This document shows positions 10,849 through 20,229 of a DNA stretch of 64,000 nt, piece after piece. Source of the stretch: Pyricularia pennisetigena (lineage: Eukaryota > Ascomycota > Sordariomycetes > Magnaporthales > Pyriculariaceae); the NCBI RefSeq assembly GCF_004337985.1, contig NC_043741.1, positions 7,544,032 to 7,608,031 of the forward strand, written 5' to 3'. Position 1 is the first letter of the stretch. Each line of letters opens with the position of its first letter. The translations under genes and the position numbers were made by a program. Below the pieces are notes generated by a model. It was not told the origin of the DNA. It made no database searches and saw only the letters and a program-made list of their open reading frames with translations.

Positions 10849-11667
10849 ATGCTGTTCTTGGAAAAGATGACCGAAACCCTGAATTCTATCCGGGAAGCCG
10901 TGGCACGTATAACAAGATACAAGCCGCTCACGTCATTTTCGCCGCGGAGCCCGTTGCACGACGGTCATTCTGGCGAGAACGAGAGTATCAACGGCTCGCA
11001 CTACAACGAAGAATGGTCTGAGAAGGATGACGGGGGATCGCAACATGCACCAAAAATCAGGTGCACCCGGCTAAAGCTGGCCGGTAAAATCGCCATCCCA
11101 ATGCTGGCCATGTTTGGCGCGTTCCAACTGGTGGGCATGGTGTGGCAGGCGGTGCAGGCCCACAGAGAAACGAGGCACGAGGTGCAAACGGTGCACGACT
11201 GCTTCCGCAAATGCGGGTACACGGCGGCTGAAGCGGTGTCGCGTGGTTGCGTTTTCGAAGAGTTTGACATGCGATGGGAGCATCCGTCATGCATCGACCA
11301 CGAGTTGGCAGATGAGTATCGGCGCATGGGGGCCGAGCCCGATGGGTCGTGGACGTATATGGTAGACGACCACACTGCTACCGAGGGGGTGCCAATTAAC
11401 GAACTGCGCCGCCGACCCGTTAATGCCACCGAACTTAGCATGTACGTTGGCCCCGGCAAGGTCGCGTACGCTAGCATGCGCCACCACCTTACGCATTGTA
11501 TATTTCGGTGGCGCAAGCAGTTCCGCGCGCCGTTTAAAGGCACCCGTTGGCCCAGCGCGCCGGGCTGGGAAGAGAACCACATTAAACACTGCATGGACGT
11601 AATCCTCAACAAAAGGGACTTGCCGCTGGAAAAATTTACAACCAGGGTTGTATTTGAATCACCTTAA
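10849..11667 (+). CDS. Divergent UstYa-like membrane protein with two HxxHC motifs
   Basis: A single exon of 272 residues. The order is a polar N tail, a membrane helix at about 80-99, a Cys-containing block CGYTAAEAVSRGC at 122-134, and two HxxHC motifs, HLTHC at 213-217 and HIKHC at 244-248. The two motifs have the spacing and order seen in UstYa proteins, but the DxxWxxLL and CxGD parts are absent. Proteins with the CGxTxxEAxxRGC block are common in ascomycetes next to such clusters. I infer the same metal-binding fold and a lumenal enzymatic role. A second ATG at 10,867 is a possible start. It ends the gene-rich region before the repeat block. Confidence 0.72.
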   Translation: MLFLEKMTETLNSIREAVARITRYKPLTSFSPRSPLHDGHSGENESINGSHYNEEWSEKDDGGSQHAPKIRCTRLKLAGKIAIPMLAMFGAFQLVGMVWQAVQAHRETRHEVQTVHDCFRKCGYTAAEAVSRGCVFEEFDMRWEHPSCIDHELADEYRRMGAEPDGSWTYMVDDHTATEGVPINELRRRPVNATELSMYVGPGKVAYASMRHHLTHCIFRWRKQFRAPFKGTRWPSAPGWEENHIKHCMDVILNKRDLPLEKFTTRVVFESP

Positions 11668-12337
11668 AGGAACTTTTTTTTTAGTTGTTCTGGGGTATTG
11701 CGTATAGTGTTGATAGGAATAGGGGTGTTTATAGCCCCAATCGACGGGCTTGTGAACCAACGAAGTAATTTGTATTGATTGCTTCCTATTTTGTCAGTTA
11801 AAGTGGTAAACGCTACAAAAATAGGGTTGTACAACGAAAGTGGGCCCTTTTATAGGGACCTACCCCTCCTGTCGACTATCGATAAATAATACATACGCAA
11901 ATGTAAAGTAATTATAAACAGACACAGGCAGCTTTTTGTTTTTGCGCATGCATTTTATGCAAAGGTTCTACCTCCGTAAAACCAGATCCATAAATGTACG
12001 TGTCCTTTGAAACTGTGTAAACCAAACCCTAAATTAGACACGCTTTCGAATTAGGTACGTATAACCTCCACCAATCCCGAAAATTGGTTGCGAATTACAA
12101 CTTGGCTTTTATTAGAAATGCGTTGCGTGTATCGAAAGTGCGTTATATAGTCGAAGGTGCGTTGCGTGCGCGTACCTTTTGTTTATAAGTCGTTATTTGA
12201 TATTTTTATTGTTCGACGCGTACGTACCCGCGTGTTATGACCAGAGAGTTGGGCCAGTACCAAGGAGGCCAATCGTCTTAGCGCTTAAACTAAACCGCCT
12301 TATAGGGTGGACCGAACACTCCATGGACCTTTCAGCT
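11668..12337. other. Border zone between gene cluster and repeat block
   Basis: No gene is seen. From about 12,295 the sequence resembles a decayed end of the large transposon (GGACCGAACACTCCATG), which the MITE then interrupts. Confidence 0.45.
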
Positions 12338-12683
12338 AGTCTTAAGGCTCACCTCTGAAGCCCAGAGCTCCACTAATTGAGCGTGGCTAAATTGTGGCTT
12401 TGCTATGTACCTGTGGGTCCACCCAAAGATCACTCTGCTCCAGAAAGCGCGATTGTTTCGGCCAATTTGATTGGTCGAAAAGGCATGTGGCAAAAGGTAC
12501 ATGGAGCGCTCGGTCCACCTTTGCGAAGCAGGGGTGGTCTAGTCTGAGCACTGAGATTACCTCAGACCTGAATTGGAGAGATCTTTGTATTGACCCACAG
12601 GTATAAAGCAAAGCCACGAATTAAGCCACGGCCACGTGGTTTGATTGGTGGAGCTACGGGCTTTAGGGATTAGCCTTGGAACT
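12338..12683. mobile_element. MITE (346 bp) made from the two ends of the large transposon
   Basis: It has long imperfect terminal inverted repeats of about 110 bp. The left one runs AGTCTTAAGGCTCACCTC..., and the right one, read inward on the other strand, runs AGTTCCAAGGCTAATCCC.... The repeats match the outer end of the large element next door. The middle holds the other end of that element (CGGCCAATTTGATTGGTCG, then AGCAGGGGTGGTCTAG). It has no coding capacity and was presumably moved by the large element's transposase. Confidence 0.75.
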
Positions 12684-12831
12684 TAGTCTCAGTGCTCAGA
12701 CTAGACCCCCCTGCTTCGCAATAGGGACCGAGCGCTCCATATACCTTTTAGCCACATAGCTTTTCGACCAATTACATTGGCCGAAAAAATCGCGCTCGTT
12801 TTAATCTGAAGATAATTTGTCGTATTTCGCT
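12684..12831. repeat. Free copy of the subterminal repeat of the large transposon
   Basis: About 150 bp starting AGTCTCAGTGCTCAGACTAG, with ACCCCCCTGCTTCGCA and a TTACATTGGCCGAAAA core. The same unit occurs twice in tandem at the palindrome axis (to 27,246) and twice at 41,635-41,930. Confidence 0.75.
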
Positions 12832-13729
12832 AGTCTCAGGGCTCATCCCAGAAGCCCAAAGTTCCACAATTGATCCACTCCGTTCGCTTCGCTCCACTTC
12901 GTAGCTCAATTACAGCTTTGCAATGTACCTGTGGGTCCATCCAAAAAACGCTTTGGTTCAGGTTTAAGGACAATTTATCGATTTTCGCCGTTTATAGCGG
13001 TATTTTTGGCCTTTTTGCGACCGATACTCCCTTATTATTCCATAACCACGCAAAATATCGAAAAAAAAACATCGTTGAAAATAGGAATTGGTAAACCTTT
13101 TTTATTAATTTAAAATTTTTTGCACCCGGTACGCCAATTAAAAATTGGATATAACCCGCCTTTTATCCGTTTATAACGGTATTTTTATTATTAACCCAAA
13201 AATACCATCGATACCCATTTCGCATTTTAATAATAACGATTATAATCCGTTAAAATTTATATAGGGAAAATTGCAAAAACGAAAGGAATTTTTACATATA
13301 AATTTTAATATAAATAATATAAAACCATTAATTTTACAATCCGTATAAAATATATATTATATAATACGTTATATATCCACCTATTAAAAAAAACCATTAT
13401 TTCCGCAAATTTTTATATATTCGTATTAAATTATATATATATAATATCCGGAAACACGTTTATATATATTTCGTTTTCCCACCAAATCGACGCAATTTTT
13501 CGCGGTCCCAATCCCGTATACGCGGCGGTAAATACCTCCTCCGCCGTACACATTTTCCCGGAATTATACGCCAAAATTAAAATTTTTGGTAATTTAAACC
13601 TATAATATAAATTTGTTTCCTTAATTATTATATGGTTTTTAAACCTCCACAAACCCCCCAATATTTTTGCACGAATCCCATATTATAATTAAATATAATA
13701 TATATACCGGGTTTTATATAATATAAAAA

Positions 13730-14800
13730 ATGTTATTTTGCTGGCAAAAACCGGGTACGGGAAAAATATAATACGGCAAATTACCTCGGTAATTCGTAAT
13801 AATATTATTATTATCCAAATAATCCTATTAAATAAATTAAAACAAAAATAATTACGCAATATATAACGTTATCCCGCCGCGAACCCCAAATTAATCGATT
13901 AATCCATTTTAAACGTAAATATAAATATACGGTTTTTATTACCAAAGCTAATTTTATTTAATATAATTTTTTTTGGAACCCGTAAACCGTTTATAAATAT
14001 ACGTATATTTTTTTAAACCCGGAATAAATTACCAATTACCGATTCCTTAAACTCTTTCGAAACCCTATATTTTATTAACGTATCGTTTTATTTACTATTA
14101 ATAAATTTTATATAATTTTATAGTGGAAGGATTTTAGGGAATTGTTTTTTATACTGCGTTTGGTCCGGGCAATTATACCAACAACCGTATTTATATTCGG
14201 GTGCACCGTAATTTTTACAATAAAAACTGAAATTTACGTTTTCGACCAATTATATTATAAAAAAATAATACGTTTCGTTAAAACGCTTTTCGACCGACCC
14301 GAAATTACGATTATAATATAATGTTTGGAACGCAAAACCCTTATTAACGATTACCGGCGCTTTTTATTCCTAATAGGGAATATTATATTATTATCCGCCA
14401 CCCGTATTCCTAAAACCATTATATATATAAACGCCAAAAACCGCATTATTTAAATACGCCAATTCCTAATAAAAAACTTCGTATTTAGGAAATTTATTAA
14501 ACGAAACGCAACCGACATAATTATCCGGTACAATATATTTACACCTAAAATCGATAAAATTAAAATTTACGCAAAATTTTCCAAACCGGATTTTAAAGCT
14601 CGTATTATATTTTCCATTTTATTTTTGGGGATGGGTATGGATATATTTAATATAAAACGTATAATATAATACGGCGCGTTAATATTAAATAACCCCGCAA
14701 ACCTATAGTAAAAATTCGGACGAACCGCACGCGGGCCCAACCGTAAAAAAACCGCATATTTTTTTGCGTTTTATTAATATTTCGATACGCAGGGGTCCAT
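13730..14800 (+). pseudogene. RecQ-type helicase relic in the large transposon (left copy)
   Basis: Reading through stops gives helicase motifs in order: KPGTGK (Walker A) near 13,751, a TYIFLNPE segment near 14,000, a WKDFREL segment near 14,130 matching the DEAH-following region, LLSATRIP (motif III) near 14,390, and LGMGMDIFNIKRII then FGRTARGPNRK, the C-terminal RecQ motifs V and VI, near 14,630-14,750. This order is that of RecQ-like helicases, including the telomere-linked and transposon-borne fungal forms. Stops and damaged residues show that it is inactive. The partner copy lies on the minus strand at 39,480-40,550. RecQ enzymes unwind DNA 3'-5' and could aid replication or excision of the element. 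Confidence 0.7.
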
Positions 14801-14989
14801 CGTTTAATACAAGCCAAGTGAACCAAAATTATTAACCAAATTAACCAACTAACCCGTGGTATTACGAGGAAATATTAAAAATTTATAAATTACCCATTTA
14901 AATTTTTTAACGTATTTATAAACGCGGTTATTCCCCATTAACCTTCCACGTATCGCTAAATTTAATTTAAATGATAATAACCGGGCAAA

Positions 14990-15637
14990 TGTGAGGAGGT
15001 TACGAGATAGAATAAGCTTCATCTTGAACGCGGGGAAAAGTGGATCAGGTATAAGGCTGATGGAACGTTAAAATGGCAGATAACCGTCTGCTAGCGGGTA
15101 ATAGAGATGATATATTGTTGCACAATCAATTCGTTGAATCGATGAAGGTTATGAAGGTGATGAATCTAAGGCTAAATTATGAATTACGTGTTCGAATCCG
15201 TAGGTGCAGATCTTCGATCCGGATATCCGGAATGCGGGGTCACGTCACATGATTTGGCCTTATTCATGTGACTGACCTGCCGACCTATTGAGCCTAACGG
15301 CCCATTAAGCCTAACGGCCTATTGTGCTTATGCATGCACAGAAAATCTGCGACCACAACGGGATTCGAACCCACGCATTTCAACGTATATATAATATAGA
15401 TTATGGTACGTGCATTATACCACTAAGCTAGATTAAATATGACGTATTTGTTTTGTTGTTGAAATTATGAACAAAGACGTGATATATAAAGCTTTGTGTG
15501 TATAAACGCGTATACGTTTTATTTGTTATTTATTTATTTATTCGATGCAGGGTGACTAATAAAATTAGCCCGTGTTAGCCGTTATAAGATAATACAGGGT
15601 AGCTAATATAATGAGCCCTGCGCTAGCCATGTTCACA
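14990..15637 (+). mobile_element. Solo LTR (648 bp) with GCAAA target duplication and internal tRNA-like segment
   Basis: It starts TGTGAGGAGG, ends CATGTTCACA and is flanked by GCAAA (14,985-14,989 and 15,638-15,642). The mirror position in the right arm keeps the empty site with one copy of the pentamer. On its minus strand (15,349-15,433) it contains A-box-like TAGCTTAGTGG and B-box GGTTCGAATCC with a 5-bp anticodon-like stem. Confidence 0.88.
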
Positions 15638-15779
15638 GCAAAAGCGTCGGAATTACCATAAACCGGTTTTTGGGTATATTTAAACCACGCGTTCCGCCTT
15701 ATTAAACGTAACAGGGAATAATAAATAGGAAAAAATTAAAAAAAGAGGCGTTAAATATATAAACTTTCGCCAACGTTAA

Positions 15780-16560
15780 ATATTTTCGACGAGCTATATT
15801 GGATTTTATACAGGAAACGAATCCATCCTTTACAATAAACCAATTTAAAAACTGTTGCAACGCCTGCGTGCACCAAATTGGAGTTTTACCCGCATTACCC
15901 CCTAAAAAGCAACCAATTAAAATACCTAGGAAAAATTCCAAAAAAGGTTATATATTTAAACAATTGGATAAATGGGGTACCCATTTTGCAATAATTATCC
16001 TTTACCCAAGCCCGCGGCGGTCATACGACCTATTATCCCAATTGGTGCTACCCAAACCAATAACTTCTAATATCGTTAAAAAATTCGTCCATTTTTATAA
16101 CCGGGAATGGACGAAAAACGATTTACTGGAAAATGTTCCAAATTTACAATTAATTAAATAGTTTGAACAATATAGCGATAATTTCGTTGCTTAATTCCCA
16201 ATAATATACGAAAATGGGATACGAAATTACGCCTTTTATTTGCACAAATAATAAGAAAAAAAGCGGCGGAATTAAAGCATGGTGGCATTTTAGGAAACGA
16301 TAAATATAATTAACAATTATTCGGGAAAATAAACTAATAAACGCCGACGAACGAATTAAACGGTATTATAACCACAGGTTAAAATGCTGGTCAGCGTTAA
16401 CGGTTGCAAAAATATCCAATATAGGAACGTTTATAAATTTATAACCCAAAAATTAGAGGGCGATTGAAATCAAATTTTAATTAAATTGAATAACGTGTCC
16501 TGGATTATAAAAGGGTCGAACGATAAAAAAAGCGACGCCGAATTGGATTAACCAGGGGGG
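15780..16560 (+). pseudogene. Unrecognised broken frame in the large transposon
   Basis: The longest open part (15,799-16,161) gives 120 residues with NCCNACVHQIGVLP, a Cys-containing start, and LLENVPNLQLIK at its end. Past the stop the same frame continues to about 16,560. The mirror copy is at about 38,350-39,130, minus strand. No family match. The conserved Cys and Trp suggest a real former protein between the RecQ and SNF2 genes. Confidence 0.4.
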
Positions 16561-17330
16561 GGGGGAGGATTAAGCAGCGCAAGGTATATAATTGTTAAAT
16601 ATAAAAATCCCTAATTAACGGCCTAAATAAAACTACCAAATGCTGGATAATAACAATTATTACGTAAATTAAAAGCCTGAATTATATATAAGTTGGTACG
16701 GCGTAACGGCGCCCCGATTAAAAATAAAAGGGTTCGATATTGCGAATTGTAATAATTGTTACGGTTGAATTTTGGAAATTTTGGCGTTTCCATTTTAATT
16801 TTATTTTATTAGCAAAAAGCCCCATAGGTAAACCCAATTATAAATACCTCCTTTTTTATTTTTATTAGCTTTCTCTTTTTTTTTACAATAAAAACCTTTT
16901 TCCCGACCGCCAGATTCTTTTTGTAACGATTAATAAAAAATTGTAACGATTAAACCAACGTTCAATTTTTAATTAATAAACGTAATAACTGTTACAATCG
17001 CAAAATTGCTTTAATAAATATTGCAAACATATTCGTTAGGAAACCTGATTAAAATATTTTTAATTGGATAAAATTATTTATACTTTACCCACCCAAGCAG
17101 GTATTAACCCAATCGTAACGAGGGTAAATTATAATTAACGCCCCTGCATCGCAAAAATACCCCCCACCCGGTTAGGTCCGGGGCAGACTAGTTAATTTTA
17201 TTGTAATAGTAGTTACAATAATTGCTTTAATTCGCTAAAAACCGTAACAATTATTACAATTACGTTTTTTTATTACCATAATTCCCAAAAAACGCCAAAA
17301 AGGTAAAACCTCCGCCCAAACCACCACCAA
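16561..17330. other. AT-rich spacer with palindromic TTGTAAC/GTTACAA motifs
   Basis: No coding frame is seen. Short copies of an imperfect palindrome of the type ATTGTAATAATTATTACAAT and its variants occur here and in the other spacers of the element. Confidence 0.4.
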
Positions 17331-18540
17331 ATTTACGTTGGGACATATACCCAGTAATATTAAATTATTTACCCATTTAATAATTATATTATAAAAAGGA
17401 GCGCGGATAAAAAAAATAAACTAATATTTTAAAAATTTGGAAAATTACGACGCGGATATTGCAATTATTTCAAAATTAAATTTTATTCGGTTGGACCGTT
17501 TTACATTACAAAGTTATTCGGATGCAACCGGAATCCCCCTAAATTTTCCCCCTATTCCTAATAATAATAATAATAATTAAAAAAATATTAATATAAATTC
17601 CGGCGATAATAAATTTACGCCCGCCCCCGTCGATAAAAATGGAAATAATACCGATATGGACGCCGGCGATAACGAATTTACCCCCGCCCCCGTTGATTAT
17701 AATAACGACGATACCTATATGGGCGAAAACGACAATTAATTTACCCCCGCGTCCGTTAATAAAGGGGATAATAATATTAATATAAACGACAATTATAGCG
17801 AACCTGCCCCGTATTTGGACAACCGCCAATTGTAAACTCCTTTAATATTTTTTAAACCATTTACCAACGTATTATCCCCGCCATTAAAAAACCCTAAAAA
17901 CCGGTTTTTTGCATTATAATCTGAAATTATTATTAACCCGGTACCCGCGCCATTAAATAGGCCGCCCGCACCCCGTATATATAAAACCACCACCATTCGG
18001 TTAATTAAAATTAACCTTATTTCGGTATCGCGGACGCAGCCCAAATTTAATTCGACGCCAAATAATGGACCAATAAATTTCGCATAACCCGAATATTATT
18101 TCCCATTATATAAAAATACGGATTTCCTGGATCGTTTGCCCGTCCCGTTATAAAAAAGTTTTTAATTGGGTAAAAACCAATCCGTATCGGCGATAATTAT
18201 TATAATTTGGCGCAGGGTAAAAAATATAAATATTATTAAAATAGTTCGTATTAAACCCCATTTGAATTATATTAATTGTTTGAAAATTAATAATAATATT
18301 AACCCGCCCGCCTGGTTCGGTCGCGGAAATAATATTTTCCGCAATACGAACGAAACCCTAATCGCCCAAACCCTTAAACGTTTTTGATCCGTTATTGGCG
18401 TCGCCGCAGTAAAAACACGCGTTAATAACCAGATTTTGGCATACCATTTTAATAATAATTCGTCGAATATAAACGAAATAATAATTGTATTTGGCTACGA
18501 AACGACAAATGCTTTGGTATAATATATTAATATAATAGGT
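17330..18540 (+). pseudogene. Broken frame with acidic low-complexity repeats, unknown
   Basis: The frame begins with FTLGHIPSNIKLF and LENYDADIAIIS. It then runs into repeats of the form GDN-KFTPAPVD-NGNNTDM at about 17,580-17,780, a Pro-rich stretch, and ends with INPPAWFGRGNN and ILAYHFNNN. The mirror copy is at about 36,400-37,560, minus strand. The repeats suggest a flexible linker. Function unknown. Confidence 0.4.
17578..17790 (+). repeat. Short tandem coding repeats (about 57-60 bp)
   Basis: Three or four units of the type GGCGATAACGAATTTACCCC coding D/E-N-F-T-P-A-P-V. They are conserved in the right arm at about 37,130-37,330. Confidence 0.55.
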
Positions 18541-18799
18541 TAATATTTCCTTTTATTAAATTGCGACAATTATTACAATTCCTGCATTAATATGTCCTGC
18601 TATTTACTATATTATAACAGCTATTACAATTTTCTGCGGTAATGCCAAATAATTATTGCTATAATATAACAATTATTACGATTTGGTTTTTACTTTTTTA
18701 TATATTTTGGGATAACGGGTACAATTTTAATTACTAACTAATTTATTTTCAATCGCCGACGTATTCGGTTTTTTAATTTATTTTAAAGCAAATAATCCC

Positions 18800-19870
18800 G
18801 GTACATAAATTAAAAATAATAAAATGCCCGTTTGGCAAAAGATTTTGGCCTCCGTACCAAATATATTTAACGATAGGGGTATTAAACCCATTTTCGATAA
18901 TTTGGTAAATCGGCGTCGCCTACCCCTTATCCCCCCTTTTATCCGTTAAAACGATATTAACCTCCCCGGGTTAAAAATATTCGCAAATAAATTTAATCCG
19001 GTTATAATTCCCACAATTTTCGCCACGATATTAATTTACCTGCGGATAATAACCACCGGACCTAATTTTAAAAACGGCGATTTGAAATTTCAAACCGTTA
19101 ACCTTGGATTATATATATATAACGGTTATTATATCGACGATTGGTTTGAAATTTGCTACCATTTTTTTTATTTTATTTTTCGCCGGCAGGGAAAAATCGT
19201 TATTGGAAATAAAGAAAGTTTTAGCGATTTTGGTGGAAATTACCGCAACCCCTTTAAATTTAATATCGAATAATTCTCCACCTTATTTGCTATCGCCGAT
19301 TATATAACCATCGCCGATAACGTTATCGCCCTAAATAATTTGCATTTAATGCAATTTTAGCATCGTTTAATTACCCGTTCGCGAACCGACCAAATTATCG
19401 ACGTCGCCAATTTGTTTGGTTTTAACCGCGCCTGTTATAGTAGGACGATAATAATATTCGCTGTTAATACCTGGTCCCGTTTTAAACCCATTAAAGTCGG
19501 ACGGTTAAAAAAAAACGTGCAAATTAAATTTAAATGCACCTATTAAATTTGTTAATATTTCAAGGTATTTTTAACAATTTGTACGACGAGGGGCGGTTTT
19601 ATCGTCCCATTTTTACCAAATTTAAAACAAAAATTACCGAATTTTATCCCAAGCTTTTTAGCGACGACCAATAAAACGATTTTTTCAATTTTATATAAAC
19701 CCAATCCACCATCGCCGATCAATTTGCTAATATAAACCGCGTAAAAAAGGAAATTTTCGAGGACGCCCGCGAAAAAATTTTAACGGTTTCCTTAATATAT
19801 TATACGCAATTTTCCATTTTAATTAAAAATTATCCTTGGATTGGTTATTTTTTAATTCGGACGAGATTTA
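18800..19870 (+). pseudogene. Unrecognised broken protein gene in the large transposon
   Basis: Reading through stops gives a long, coherent frame: MPVWQKILASVPNIFNDRGI, then PFIRxNDINLPGLKIFANKF, then TRSRTDQIIDVANLFGFNRA and TWSRFKPIKVGRL. The right arm (35,060-36,100, minus) keeps the same frame with fewer stops, which supports a real protein. I do not recognise the family. Its position just before the SNF2 helicase could mean an N-terminal part of that protein or a separate gene. Confidence 0.42.
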
Positions 19871-20229
19871 GGTTGCTATAAAAAAGTTGCGCCTTTTTCA
19901 AAATACCTTACCTGTCGACGGTTTAAATACCGACAAGAAAATCGGTTTCAAATATAGAAAAATTAAAAGCAAATATTTTTGGTTTAACTGGGATATGCTT
20001 AATACTCCTTTTGGTCGCTATTGGTTACCCTATTAATTGGTTAGTAAATTATATATATATATTATCTTTAACAATTGTAACTGTTATTATAATTTTGCCC
20101 CTACTTTTGTAATTATTATCACAATCCTGCCCCTATTTTTGTAATTATTATTATAATCCTACCCCTATTTTTGTAATTATTGTTACAATCTTTATTTTTG
20201 CTAAATTAACTTCTTTTTCGGTTTAAATA

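Noticed and set aside
11001..11612. Minus-strand frame of 203 residues
   Set aside because: It lies opposite the divergent UstYa-like gene, whose motifs and signals are clear. The antisense frame has no features.
15349..15433. Functional tRNA gene
   Set aside because: A and B boxes and an anticodon-like stem are present, but the 5' side does not pair with the 3' acceptor sequence, and the copy sits inside each LTR of a repeat family.
17539..17829. Minus-strand Ile/Gly-rich frame as a membrane protein
   Set aside because: It is the antisense of the acidic FTPAPV repeats. The plus-strand frame fits the coding direction of the neighbouring helicases.
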